DNA of 64,000 nucleotides from Parasediminibacterium sp046546515 (lineage in GTDB: Bacteria; Bacteroidota; Bacteroidia; Chitinophagales; Chitinophagaceae): assembly GCF_046546515.1 (NCBI RefSeq), contig NZ_JBKHKJ010000006.1, forward strand, positions 62,001 to 126,000, read 5' to 3'. A program made the translations under genes and the position numbers. The notes beneath the pieces were generated by a model. The model did not search any database, was not told the DNA's origin, and was given only the letters and a program-made list of their open reading frames with translations. Positions 9,138 to 18,161 of the stretch are shown here, one piece after another; position 1 is the stretch's first letter; the number at the start of each line of letters is the position of its first letter.

Positions 9138-10499
9138 TTACGGTTTAGGAAAAAATAAATAAACGGCACTTCCTTTTCCTATGGCGCCTTCCGCATCAAT
9201 AAACCCGTGGTGGTTCAGCATTATTTTTTTACAAATGGTTAGCCCAATGCCTTTTCCTCCCAAAGTCGGGCTGTTGTTTAGCTTTTGAAAAAGTTGGAAC
9301 ATTTTGTTTTTATAGGCATTTTCAAAGCCAACCCCATTGTCTTCAAAGGATATTTTATAATAATCTTTATATTTTGCTATTGGTTTTTTTTCTGTTTCCA
9401 AAGTAATGGAAATTGCCATTTGCCGCTCAGGCGATTTGAACTTGATGCTATTGTTGAACAATTGAGTAAATATTATTTCTAAGTCTTCCTTTGAACCCAT
9501 CACCACAGGAAGTTCACCAACGGCAATACCTGTTAATCCTTCATGTTCCGATTGCATTTTGTGTATAGTAGCGGTCACAAGTTCTTTTAAATGTAGCGGT
9601 GCAAGCACATTTTTTTTCTGTACTAGGTTTGTAAAAAATACAAGGTCGTCCAGCAGTTCCTGCATCTTGGCAGTGGCAGCTTCCATCCTGCCTATAATAT
9701 GGTTTTCTGCTTCGTCCAGCGTGCCTTTTTGCTTGTGCAAAAGTAATGTGCCAAAAGTCCGTATTTTTCTCAACGGCTCCTGCAGGCTATGCGAAGCCAC
9801 AAAAGCATATTGCTCCAGCTCGTCGTTGCTAATGTTCAATTCTGCTATTTTTTGTTCCAGTTCTTTTTGGTAGCGCAGCCTTCGCCGCATCTCGTTAATC
9901 ATCGCCAACATGGTGATGATGATAAGGATGCCCGATGCAATAAAAATGAGCCTAAACGTGGCGGGCGTTAGTTTTTCATGTGCCTGTTTTTCGGTTTTTC
10001 TTTTTGCAAGCAAGGCTATCTCAACATTGCGGGCATTTTCCATGGCCTGCCTGTAATTCTGTCGGGCATTTTTCCCTAACGCCAATTTTTCAAGTATCCC
10101 ATTGTTGTCATCTAGCCTTTTCTTTTCCAGGGTTTCAAACAAATATTGAAAGCGTATAGCCACAGTTGCCTTTAATAGGGTAATATTGTTAACTTGACTT
10201 TGGTTGTCTTTTACCAAGTCCCTAAGCGAATCAAGCGATTTATATATATTGTCCCTCGCAGCAAAATATGGTTTCAAATAAAAGGAATCTTTTGTAAGCA
10301 AAAAGCCCCTTTGGCCAGTTTCTGCCTTTGTCATCATATTGTCTATGAGTAGCAACTGGTTAATGACTTGATAGGTATGGCTGGTTAAGTCTTCTGATTT
10401 TTTTAATGCATACAACTGGTTATTAAATTTGAAGCCCGCCTGCAAAAAAACAATTATCCCAACAATGCAGCTTATATATAACCAAATGTATTTCTTCAT
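9138..10499 (-). CDS. CHASE3-domain sensor histidine kinase
   Basis: 453 residues. The first membrane helix is at about 4-22, a periplasmic CHASE3 sensor at about 35-170 (AETGQRGFLLT is typical), the second helix at about 183-203, then a coiled coil (EKIAELN region) and a HisKA domain with His237 in ASHSLQEPLRK. HATPase motifs follow: N box NNSIKF, G1 DNGVGF and G2 GGKGIGLTI. The HSLQEPLRK version of the H box is shared with phytochrome-like and other bacterial kinases that use single-domain regulators. It is transcribed with the downstream regulator and diverges from the NtrC-type gene. Confidence 0.92.
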   Translation of the reverse strand: MKKYIWLYISCIVGIIVFLQAGFKFNNQLYALKKSEDLTSHTYQVINQLLLIDNMMTKAETGQRGFLLTKDSFYLKPYFAARDNIYKSLDSLRDLVKDNQSQVNNITLLKATVAIRFQYLFETLEKKRLDDNNGILEKLALGKNARQNYRQAMENARNVEIALLAKRKTEKQAHEKLTPATFRLIFIASGILIIITMLAMINEMRRRLRYQKELEQKIAELNISNDELEQYAFVASHSLQEPLRKIRTFGTLLLHKQKGTLDEAENHIIGRMEAATAKMQELLDDLVFFTNLVQKKNVLAPLHLKELVTATIHKMQSEHEGLTGIAVGELPVVMGSKEDLEIIFTQLFNNSIKFKSPERQMAISITLETEKKPIAKYKDYYKISFEDNGVGFENAYKNKMFQLFQKLNNSPTLGGKGIGLTICKKIMLNHHGFIDAEGAIGKGSAVYLFFPKP

Positions 10500-10715
10500 A
10501 GTAGTGGGGAAAATATTCTACAACAATTTACAATTTTTCGTATATGCAAAATGAATAAATTGCTTTTTAATCAATTTACAGTGAAAAACGTATATACTTA
10601 CCAAGAATATAAAGCTAATGTAAAGTTTGGAACTAAAGTTGGCAATATCTTTAAATATATTAGATCTTTTTTTGTGCAAACGAAATAGTTTGTAATTTAT
10701 TACTAATACCATACA

Positions 10716-12242
10716 ATGAAAAGAATATTGGTTATTGACGATGACAGGGAAATGTGCATGTTGCTAAACCGGTTCCTTACAAGGAATGGCTTTGAGGTAG
10801 TGGAAGTGTACAGTGGCAAAGCTGCATTGGCCTATATCAGCCAAAATGGGGCAGACGCAGCCCTGTGCGATTATAGGCTGGAAGACATGGACGGCAGGCA
10901 GGTGCTGGCAGGCATCAAAGCAATAAGGCCAAATATACCCGTGATTATTATTACCGGCTATTCCGACGTGAAAGCGGCTGTAGAAGTAACCAAGATGGGT
11001 GCTTACGATTACGTTACAAAGCCTTTATTGCCAGACGAGATTTTGCTGACCATTAAAAAATCGCTAGATAAAAGCAGCCCTAAAACAGATAGTGCAGGCG
11101 ATGGCAGCAATAAAAAAACAACAGATACAACAACAGAAATAAAATTAGCCAACAACGATTATATTTTTGGCAATAGCCCCGTTTTCAACAACATTATTAC
11201 TCAGGTAAAAAGGGTAGCCCCTACTAATTTTAGTGTTATTTTATATGGCGAGAGTGGGTGCGGCAAGGAAGTAATTGCCCAAACCATCCATAAAAACAGC
11301 AAAAGGGCAAATGCACCTTTTATAGCCATCGATTGCGGGGCCTTGGGCAAAGAATTGTCGGGCAGCGAATTGTTTGGCCACGAAAAAGGGGCTTTTACTG
11401 GTGCAATCAACCAAAAAGTAGGGAGCTTGGAACTGGCAAATGGAGGCACTATTTTTTTGGATGAAATAGTAAATTTGTCTTACGACATACAAGTAAGCCT
11501 GCTGCGGGTGGTGCAGGAAAGAAAAATAAGAAGGGTAGGGGGCGTAAAAGATATTGAGATAGATGTGCGCATTATTGTAGCCAGCAATGAAAAACTAATG
11601 GATGCTGCCAAAAAAGGCAAGTTCCGGGAAGACCTTTTCCACCGGTTCAACGAATTTAGCATCGATGTGCCGCCGTTGCGCGAAAGGGGCAACGATATAC
11701 TTTTATTTGCTAAGCATTTCTTGAAAAGCACCTCACAGGAACTGGAAAAGAATGTAACAAGCTTATCTCCAAAAGTGGAGGAAGTTTTCCTTAAATATTC
11801 ATGGCCCGGCAACCTCAGGGAACTAAAAAATATCATTAAGCGAAGTGCTTTGCTAACCGATACCGACACAATAGACATTAATGTATTGCCCTTTGAAATG
11901 GTTAATTATAGCAAGCTCCAGTTTGACGAGCATGTTTATAAGGAACCTACACAGCAAATGTATGTGCCTGATGAGAGTCGGAAGGAAGATGCACATTCTG
12001 CCTTTAACTTTAACACGCCATCTCATACTTCAGCTCCCGCTTCAAATGGCCATTTCCCAGAAAAAATATTGGTGAACGAAAAAAGCCTTAAAGCGGCTGG
12101 CCTTAATGCCGAGTACAACATGATAGTAGAAGCGTTGAAACAAGCAAATTACAATAAAAGCAAAGCTGCCCGTATTTTGAACATAGACAGGAAAACACTT
12201 TACAACAAGATGGAAGAATACAAGCTGCTGAGCTTTGAATAA
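10716..12242 (+). CDS. Sigma-54-dependent NtrC-family response regulator
   Basis: 508 residues: receiver domain 1-120 (D52 phosphoacceptor, K102), AAA+ domain about 145-385 and a Fis-type helix-turn-helix at the end (about 465-505). The AAA+ domain has Walker A GESGCGKE, the sigma-54 contact loop GAFTGA and Walker B GGTIFLDE. It would activate sigma-54 promoters after phosphorylation. The likely partner is the REC-PAS kinase gene 243 bases downstream; the divergent CHASE3 kinase is an alternative. The targets are not visible in this window. Confidence 0.93.
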   Translation: MKRILVIDDDREMCMLLNRFLTRNGFEVVEVYSGKAALAYISQNGADAALCDYRLEDMDGRQVLAGIKAIRPNIPVIIITGYSDVKAAVEVTKMGAYDYVTKPLLPDEILLTIKKSLDKSSPKTDSAGDGSNKKTTDTTTEIKLANNDYIFGNSPVFNNIITQVKRVAPTNFSVILYGESGCGKEVIAQTIHKNSKRANAPFIAIDCGALGKELSGSELFGHEKGAFTGAINQKVGSLELANGGTIFLDEIVNLSYDIQVSLLRVVQERKIRRVGGVKDIEIDVRIIVASNEKLMDAAKKGKFREDLFHRFNEFSIDVPPLRERGNDILLFAKHFLKSTSQELEKNVTSLSPKVEEVFLKYSWPGNLRELKNIIKRSALLTDTDTIDINVLPFEMVNYSKLQFDEHVYKEPTQQMYVPDESRKEDAHSAFNFNTPSHTSAPASNGHFPEKILVNEKSLKAAGLNAEYNMIVEALKQANYNKSKAARILNIDRKTLYNKMEEYKLLSFE

Positions 12243-12259
12243 TATTTTTTATTGCTATT

Positions 12260-12366
12260 CAGGTGCAAGTTTGTTTAATCTGCCATGAAGTCACGAAGAC
12301 ACAAAGAGGCACAAAGTTTTAAGGGAAGAAGAAAAGAAAAAAGAAGAAAAATCATGTTATCAATAC
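12260..12366 (+). repeat. Dispersed intergenic repeat, copy 1 of an inverted pair
   Basis: About 107 bases between the NtrC regulator and kinase genes, containing CACGAAGACACAAAGAGGCA and GTTATCAATAC. A closely similar copy (about 85% by eye) lies in inverted orientation at 14192-14297, so the pair brackets the kinase gene. Downstream to about 12455 the sequence turns back on itself (TTTCGTGTCTTTATGGC), so this copy is also part of a larger imperfect palindrome. Confidence 0.75.
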
Positions 12367-12485
12367 CTTTTAACTTTCTTTTTTTCTTCCTTTCTTCCCT
12401 TCTTGCTACTTCGAGCTTTCGTGTCTTTATGGCGAAATGCACTTGAGTAGCAACACTTTTTTGAACCTTTTTATTATTACCACCA

Positions 12486-13931
12486 ATGCTTGTAACCGCT
12501 GGGCAAACATTTAATATCCTTGTTGTGGATGACGATGAGGACGATTTTTTCATTACCTCTAGCCTGCTGGCAGAAGTGAGCGAATATGACTTTAAAGTTT
12601 CTTGGTGCCCCTCTTACAAAGGGGCATTAGCGCAATTACAAACCAATTTGTACAACTTGGTCCTGGCCGACTATCGCCTTGGCGGCAAAACTGGTGCCGA
12701 TCTAATAGAAGAAGCCATACAAAATGGCATAGACATACCCATTATCCTTTTAACGGGCAAAGGGAATGTAGAAATAGACAAAAATGCAATGGACAGGGGG
12801 GCCTACGATTATTTGCTAAAATCTGACATCAACCCACAATCGCTAGAAAGAAGTATTCGCTATGCCTTCACACGCTATAAAAGCCTGAAAGCAGTTCAAA
12901 AAAGCGAGAACAAATACCGGGCAATGTTCGAGAACTCGAAAGATGCCATGTTTACCTTAAATGAAAAACTGGAAGTTGTTGACATAAACGATGTTGCCAT
13001 AACCATTATTGGGCTAGAAAAAACACAGGTTACAGGCGAGGCTTTTTACAAACTATTCAAAAACGAAATTGAAATAAAAGAAATTTTATTAGAAGTGGAT
13101 GAATACAACGAATTGATAGACGAAGAAATAATGTTGCAAATTTTAGATGGCAACGAACGCCAAGGATTGTTAACCCTTACCTGCGAGAAAGATGCAGAGG
13201 CAAAAAGATATTACCAAGGCGTATTCCACGACATTACAGAACTAAAGAAAGCAGAACAGTCAAACTTGCTGGCAGAAAAATTTGAAGCCACCCAGCGTTT
13301 TGTAAAAATGCTGGCGCATGAAATAAGGAACCCACTAAATAATATTTTATTGTCTATCGACAACCTGAACACTTTCGATTACTCCAACAAAGATGTTTAC
13401 ATAGACATTGTAAAAAGGAATAGTTTGCGTATCAACGATTTGATAGGTAAACTATTAGAATCATTTAAAATCGTTGACATAGAGCTGGAGAGGGTAAACT
13501 TTAAAGACCTGATACAGGATGCTTTGGTTTCTATTTACGACAGGCTTACGCTAAAAGGCGTGGTAATGAAAAAGCAAATAAACGAATTGGTAACCATTAA
13601 AGCCGATGAAGAAAGGCTAAAACTGGCTTTGGTTAATTTTTTTGTAAATGCCATTGAAGCCATGGAAGAAAATAAAGGTATTTTACTGATAACCGTAGTA
13701 GAGAAGCAAAGCACTATTGATTTAATCATAAGAGACAATGGGTGCGGCATGGACGAATCGCAGCAGCAACGACTATTCGAGCCTTATTTTACAACCAAAA
13801 AAACTGGGGTGGGGCTTGGCCTGTCATCGGCAATGGCCATACTTCGCTCGCACAATGCAACGGTGGAAATAGAGTCGGAAGTAAACAAAGGCACAGCATT
13901 TACAATAGGCTTCCCCAAAAGCAAATTCTAA
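12486..13931 (+). CDS. REC-PAS histidine kinase (soluble)
   Basis: 481 residues with no membrane segment: receiver domain about 9-128 (D62 acceptor in LVLADYRLGG), PAS domain about 138-252, then HisKA with His278 in KMLAHEIRNPLNNI and HATPase with NAIEAM, DNGCGM and GVGLGLS motifs. A receiver at the N-terminus suggests that another kinase can modulate it, or that it is part of a phosphorelay. It follows the NtrC-type regulator gene, the likely phosphorylation target, although an inserted repeat separates the two and may carry or disrupt promoter signals. Confidence 0.92.
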   Translation: MLVTAGQTFNILVVDDDEDDFFITSSLLAEVSEYDFKVSWCPSYKGALAQLQTNLYNLVLADYRLGGKTGADLIEEAIQNGIDIPIILLTGKGNVEIDKNAMDRGAYDYLLKSDINPQSLERSIRYAFTRYKSLKAVQKSENKYRAMFENSKDAMFTLNEKLEVVDINDVAITIIGLEKTQVTGEAFYKLFKNEIEIKEILLEVDEYNELIDEEIMLQILDGNERQGLLTLTCEKDAEAKRYYQGVFHDITELKKAEQSNLLAEKFEATQRFVKMLAHEIRNPLNNILLSIDNLNTFDYSNKDVYIDIVKRNSLRINDLIGKLLESFKIVDIELERVNFKDLIQDALVSIYDRLTLKGVVMKKQINELVTIKADEERLKLALVNFFVNAIEAMEENKGILLITVVEKQSTIDLIIRDNGCGMDESQQQRLFEPYFTTKKTGVGLGLSSAMAILRSHNATVEIESEVNKGTAFTIGFPKSKF

Positions 13932-14006
13932 AGGAATTTTTGCCACATTACATGCTTTTTAGCCACAAAGGCACAAAAAAACGAAGAAGTACTAAAAAAA
14001 AGAAGG

Positions 14007-14188
14007 TTAAACCCGGATTTTGCAGTTGACTTCGTTAAGAAAGGCTCAAATGCAATAAAGACAAGTATTTGAGCCGAATTTTTGGTCGAAAACATAGTGT
14101 ACTATGGCAAGGCAAAAAAATCAAGCAAATGCTTGTGTTTGAAATATTTGTGGCTTGCAATAGATTTCAACTGCAAAATCCGGGTTAA
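14007..14188. mobile_element. 182-bp non-autonomous element with 22-bp terminal inverted repeats
   Basis: The ends at 14007-14029 and 14167-14188 share CCGGATTTTGCAGTTGA in inverted orientation and differ by one inserted A. There is no open frame inside; it has an internal hairpin GGCTCAAAT/ATTTGAGCC (about 14043-14073) and a short palindrome CATAGTGTACTATG. The right end with its inward flank (AAATCTATTGCAAGCC) recurs as a single end at 44726-44763. It looks like a MITE or an IS deletion derivative; I cannot name the parent IS. Confidence 0.75.
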
Positions 14189-14191
14189 ACA

Positions 14192-14297
14192 GTATTGATA
14201 ACATAAATCTTGTTTTTCTTTTCTTTTTCTTCCCTTAAAACTTTGTGCCTCTCTGTGTCTTCGTGCCTTCGTGGCAAATTAACCAAACTTGCACCTG
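14192..14297 (-). repeat. Dispersed intergenic repeat, copy 2 (inverted)
   Basis: The reverse complement matches 12260-12366 over nearly its whole length, including AGAGGCACAAAGTTTTAAGG and ATGTTATCAATAC. It begins four bases after the 182-bp element, which suggests that the element inserted at the edge of this repeat. Confidence 0.75.
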
Positions 14298-14356
14298 CGT
14301 AGTAACCCACTTTTTATTGCATACTAATGCCTGAAAATGTTTTTCAACCGGGGCAG

Positions 14357-15442
14357 TCAGCCATGTTCCTTTGCTCCCGCATTGCCCAATACTACTTCAT
14401 GAATAAATTTCAATTTTTCTTGCACAGGATTGGTAATTACAAAAGGGTAAATATCCTGTAGTCCCATACTCCTATTTAGGCTGTTCATGGCAAAAGTAAG
14501 CGGCAGCCAAAGCTTGATGATGGTTTCAAAATCTTTCAGGCTATAAGGATCTGTTTTTATTTTTGAGCTTAGCTTTTCATCATTGTGTGCAATTTTTGGA
14601 TCCACGCTTAGCCCAAATGAATAGGCCGTTTCTAGCGTATCTACAATGTGCATGTAATGGGCCCATGTTTCTGCCCAGTCTTCCCAGGGGTGGGTGCTAG
14701 CATAAGGGCTTATGAAATTATTGTTCCAATTTGGTGGCGTGCCTTGGGCATAATGTTTTTGCAATGCCTCTTCATAATCTTGCCTGTCATCACCAAACAA
14801 TTGCCTGCATTTGTCAATGTTCGGTGTGTTGTCTATCAGCCTGTCCCAATAATAATGGCCTATTTCGTGCCTGAAATGACCCAGCAAAGTCCTGTAAACC
14901 TCGTGCATCGATTGTCTGGCCATTTCCCTGTCTATATCGTTTGCTTCAGCAACGTTGATGGTTATCAAGCCTTCATCATGCCCAGTAAATACTTTATCCT
15001 TTTCATCAGTCCCCGTGTCGGCCATAAAAGCAAATGCAAGTCCCCCTTTTTCATCTTTTGTTTTGCTTACAATGGGCAGTTTCATCCGCAACAAACCATA
15101 AACAAGGCGACGCTTGGCTGTTTCTATTTTTTGCCATGCTTCTACATATTCGGGGTTGCGTAGGTCTGGGATCACTTTGTTCAAATCGCAAGCTTTGCAA
15201 AAAGCCGATTCATTGTTTTCGGGCATTAGCCAGTTGCAACCATTTTGCATTTGGTTTGCGCAGTACTTATAATGCGTTGCAACATTGTTCACAGTGGCTG
15301 TTAGCTGCCCGTTTTGTTCCTGCTTTAGGGCTAATAAGGTCATTTGTTCGGCATCAAACCCTATTAAAAATCCGCAATTGCCACAGGACGTGTTTTCAAA
15401 ATAAACCGTATTGCCACAATTGGTGCATTTAAAAAGTTTCAT
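14357..15442 (-). CDS. Zinc-ribbon metallopeptidase (putative zinc-binding peptidase family)
   Basis: 361 residues. The N-terminus has a zinc ribbon with paired cysteines (CTNCG at 6-10, CGNCG at 20-24) and a further Cys cluster (about 61-85). The catalytic motif is HEIGHYYWD with His192 and His196; Glu193 would be the general base. This corresponds to the zinc-ribbon/putative zinc-binding metallopeptidase family (formerly DUF2248), whose substrate is unknown to me. There is no signal peptide, so it is probably cytoplasmic. It is monocistronic, with spacers on both sides. Confidence 0.85.
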   Translation of the reverse strand: MKLFKCTNCGNTVYFENTSCGNCGFLIGFDAEQMTLLALKQEQNGQLTATVNNVATHYKYCANQMQNGCNWLMPENNESAFCKACDLNKVIPDLRNPEYVEAWQKIETAKRRLVYGLLRMKLPIVSKTKDEKGGLAFAFMADTGTDEKDKVFTGHDEGLITINVAEANDIDREMARQSMHEVYRTLLGHFRHEIGHYYWDRLIDNTPNIDKCRQLFGDDRQDYEEALQKHYAQGTPPNWNNNFISPYASTHPWEDWAETWAHYMHIVDTLETAYSFGLSVDPKIAHNDEKLSSKIKTDPYSLKDFETIIKLWLPLTFAMNSLNRSMGLQDIYPFVITNPVQEKLKFIHEVVLGNAGAKEHG

Positions 15443-15538
15443 TTTAGGTGTTTTTGTATCTCAATACGCAACTAGTATGCCTATTTGTGCTTTGCTGGGG
15501 AAATTTGTTTGCAATTGGTGGAAGGTTGCTGCAAAAAA

Positions 15539-15641
15539 TTAACCGCAAAGGCCGACAAGCTATTCAACGCAGAGAGGGCGCAAAGGAAAGACTCTAAAAA
15601 AAGGCAGTATGTTTCACTTGCCCCAACCCCCCTAAAGGGGG
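15539..15641. repeat. Degenerate CGCAAAG repeat and a C5/G5 hairpin
   Basis: AACCGCAAAGG and CGCAGAGAGGGCGCAAAGG (15539-15590) are a variant of the CACAAAG repeats seen in other spacers. Next to it CCCCC-TAAA-GGGGG (15628-15641) can form a tight hairpin. There is no coding signal. Confidence 0.45.
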
Positions 15642-15726
15642 CAATAAAGCGGAGATTGTTGCGATTTCAGAGGCGGGGATGTTTAAAGTATCGTTTATTT
15701 ATAAGAAACCACTTATGGAAAGTACA

Positions 15727-15933
15727 CTATAACTCATTCAATAAATCTTTTGCTGGCCTAGCTTTTATTTTTCCTTGCCGCACTAGTTTCAGGTTTTCTA
15801 CCGCTTCTTTCACTTCTGCTATTAGCAAGGCTTTCTCATCAGGTAAAGTTGTTGTTTTCATATAAGGCAGGCTTTTAAGTACTTCCATTAAATGCACTGC
15901 ATTGTCATTTTCAATATCTAATAATACTTTCAT
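15727..15933 (-). CDS. Small antitoxin-like protein without a visible toxin partner
   Basis: 68 residues, starting MKVLLDIENDNAVHLMEVLK. The short N-terminal beta strand, the following helices and an acidic/basic tail (KARPAKDLLNEL) resemble small Bacteroidota proteins found next to RelE/ParE toxins, but I cannot assign a family with certainty. No toxin gene follows: the next 280 bases downstream contain repeats and stops. It is either an orphan antitoxin, the remnant of a module, or an unrelated small protein. The start codon is an ATG and the coding character is good. Confidence 0.6.
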   Translation of the reverse strand: MKVLLDIENDNAVHLMEVLKSLPYMKTTTLPDEKALLIAEVKEAVENLKLVRQGKIKARPAKDLLNEL

Positions 15934-16087
15934 TGTAAAAAGTTGATATCATAAGTTACGGTAGTGATTGGGAATAAATCCAAAATTATTGGAGTACCAA
16001 AAAAATCATTTTAAAATCCACCGCTACAATTTATCTTCATCCCCTCAAATCATTTATAAACCACATAAAAGTCAATTAATAACGAGC

Positions 16088-18013
16088 ATGTCATATCCCT
16101 ATCAGATTACTTCTTACGAAGCCTACAAAGAAGCGTATAAACAAAGTATTGAAAACCCAGAGCAGTTCTGGGGCGGCGTAGCCGAAAATTTTACATGGAA
16201 AAAGAAATGGGACAAAGTCCTAGAATGGAATTTTACCGAGCCTAAAATAGAATGGTTCAAGGGTGCAAAGTTGAACATTACCGAGAATTGCTTAGACAGG
16301 CATATTGAAGCACATGGCAATGCCCCAGCCATTATCTGGGAGCCCAATGCCCCAGATGAAAAAAACCGCTTGCTTACCTATAAAAAACTGCTGGAGAAGG
16401 TTTGCCAGTTTGGGCAGGTGCTAAAAAACAATGGTGTAAAAAAAGGCGACAGGGTTTGTATTTACATGGGCATGGTGCCAGAACTGGCCGTGGCTACGCT
16501 GGCTTGCGCAAGGATTGGGGCTATACATTCTGTTATCTTCGGTGGCTTTTCTGCCCAAAGCATTGCCGACCGCTTATACGATGCACAGGCCGAGTTTATT
16601 GTAACCTGCGATGGGGCTTTTCGTGGCGCAAAAGACATTCCGCTTAAAAACGTGATTGACGATGCCCTTATTGGCAACCACACCATCAAAAAAGTAATCG
16701 TTTGCACCCGCACCCGCACCCCAATCAGTATGCTGAAAGGCAGGGATGTATGGTATGAAGACGAGATGAAGCATGTGGAAGAACAAGGCATCACTTTTAT
16801 AGAAGCCGAGCCTATGGATGCCGAGGATCCCTTGTTTATCCTCTACACTTCTGGCAGCACGGGCAAGCCAAAAGGGGTAGTACATGCCTGCGGCGGGTAT
16901 ATGGTTTATACCAACTATACATTTATCAATGTGTTCCAGTACCAGCCATCGCAAGTGCATTTTTGCACGGCCGATATTGGCTGGATAACCGGGCACTCTT
17001 ATATTTTATATGGCCCGCTTAGTGCTGGGGCCACAAGCCTTATTTTTGAAGGCGTGCCTACCTACCCCAATGCTGGGCGTTTCTGGGATATTGTGGACAA
17101 ATACAAAGTAAACATCCTCTATACTGCCCCCACTGCCATCCGCAGCCTGATGGGCTTTGGCTTAGGGCCTTTGCAAGGCAAAGATTTATCTTCCTTAAAA
17201 GTACTCGGAACTGTTGGTGAACCTATCAACGAAGAAGCATGGCATTGGTACGATGAATATGTTGGCAAAAAACAATGCCCCATTGTAGATACTTGGTGGC
17301 AAACAGAAACTGGCGGCATTTTAATCAGCAACCTAGCGGGTATCACCCCTGCCAAGCCTAGCTGGGCTACCCTGCCTTTGCCGGGCGTGCAGATGGTACT
17401 AGTAGATGAAAAAGGGAATGAGGTTTTGGATGAAGAAGGAAGCGACACCGTTGGTGGCAACCTGTGCATCAAGTTCCCTTGGCCGTCTATTTTGCGTACT
17501 ACTTATGGCGACCATGAGCGTTGCCGCACCAACTATTTTGCCACTTACCCCAACCTGTATTTTACTGGCGATGGTGCTTTGCGTAGCAAGGAAGGTTTTT
17601 ACCGCATCACTGGCCGGGTTGATGATGTACTAAACGTAAGCGGCCACCGCATAGGCACTGCCGAGGTAGAAAACGCCATCAATATGCACTCAGGCGTGGT
17701 GGAAAGTGCCGTGGTGGGCTACCCACACGACATAAAAGGGCAAGGTATTTACGCCTACGTTGTTTTTGGCAATACCCATGGCGACGAAACCCTTACCCGT
17801 AAAGACATACTGCAAACCGTTACCCGCATCATTGGTCCCATAGCCAAGCCCGATAAAATACAGTTTGTAAGCGGCCTGCCCAAAACCCGCAGCGGCAAAA
17901 TCATGCGCCGCATCCTCCGCAAAATAGCCGAGGGCGAAACCGAAAACTTAGGGGATACCAGCACATTACTTGATCCTGGGGTAGTGGATGAAATAAAGAG
18001 GGGGAAGATATAG
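16088..18013 (+). CDS. acs: Acetyl-CoA synthetase (acetate-CoA ligase)
   Basis: 641 residues from the ATG at 16088. An in-frame TTG at 15968 would add 40 residues with no family character, so the ATG is preferred. The enzyme activates acetate with ATP and CoA through acetyl-AMP. The AMP-binding loop is YTSGSTGKPKGV, the WWQTETGG motif follows, and the C-terminal domain carries the acetylatable lysine K604 in KTRSGKIMRR. Length and motifs are those of a complete Acs. It forms a single-gene unit with its own terminator and would feed acetate to the TCA cycle. Confidence 0.97.
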   Translation: MSYPYQITSYEAYKEAYKQSIENPEQFWGGVAENFTWKKKWDKVLEWNFTEPKIEWFKGAKLNITENCLDRHIEAHGNAPAIIWEPNAPDEKNRLLTYKKLLEKVCQFGQVLKNNGVKKGDRVCIYMGMVPELAVATLACARIGAIHSVIFGGFSAQSIADRLYDAQAEFIVTCDGAFRGAKDIPLKNVIDDALIGNHTIKKVIVCTRTRTPISMLKGRDVWYEDEMKHVEEQGITFIEAEPMDAEDPLFILYTSGSTGKPKGVVHACGGYMVYTNYTFINVFQYQPSQVHFCTADIGWITGHSYILYGPLSAGATSLIFEGVPTYPNAGRFWDIVDKYKVNILYTAPTAIRSLMGFGLGPLQGKDLSSLKVLGTVGEPINEEAWHWYDEYVGKKQCPIVDTWWQTETGGILISNLAGITPAKPSWATLPLPGVQMVLVDEKGNEVLDEEGSDTVGGNLCIKFPWPSILRTTYGDHERCRTNYFATYPNLYFTGDGALRSKEGFYRITGRVDDVLNVSGHRIGTAEVENAINMHSGVVESAVVGYPHDIKGQGIYAYVVFGNTHGDETLTRKDILQTVTRIIGPIAKPDKIQFVSGLPKTRSGKIMRRILRKIAEGETENLGDTSTLLDPGVVDEIKRGKI

Positions 18014-18028
18014 TTTGATATAAAATGC

Positions 18029-18072
18029 AGGTTACAAGTTGCTGGTTTTGGGTGGCTTGTAACCTATGTTTT
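18029..18072 (+). terminator. Intrinsic terminator of acs
   Basis: AGGTTACAAG (18029-18038) and CTTGTAACCT (18056-18065) form a perfect 10-bp stem followed by a run of five Ts, 15 bases after the acs stop codon. Confidence 0.8.
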
Positions 18073-18074
18073 TC

Positions 18075-18123
18075 GTCATTTCGAATATTCCATTGGGCGA
18101 GCCCAAAAAAAAATCGGAATGAC
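18075..18123. repeat. Short palindromic repeat (GTCATTTCGA type)
   Basis: GTCATTTCGA at the left and TCGGAATGAC at the right are near-inverted, with a nested TTGGGC/GCCCAA hairpin between them. Repeats with GTCATTTCGA ends are common in bacterial intergenic DNA. It lies between the acs terminator and a second palindromic repeat. Confidence 0.5.
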
Positions 18124-18161
18124 AATATGTTAAGCAGCCCCCAACTCGCTTTCTGCATCCC

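Larger units (their letters stand above)
13932..14356. other. Repeat-filled spacer
   Basis: Three repeats occupy this spacer: a CACAAAG-type arm at 13961-14006, a 182-bp terminal-inverted-repeat element at 14007-14188, and the inverted copy of the 12260 repeat at 14192-14297. No coding frame is credible. Confidence 0.75.

Noticed and set aside
10518..10712. 64-codon minus-strand frame between the CHASE3 kinase and NtrC genes
   Set aside because: AT-rich divergent promoter region; translation is Lys/Ile/Phe-rich with no motif.
15485..15865. 126-codon plus-strand frame
   Set aside because: It runs through repeat sequence and is antisense to the antitoxin-like gene, which has the better coding pattern.
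15968..16087. Upstream TTG start for acetyl-CoA synthetase
   Set aside because: The 40 added residues do not resemble Acs; the ATG at 16088 gives the normal length and start.
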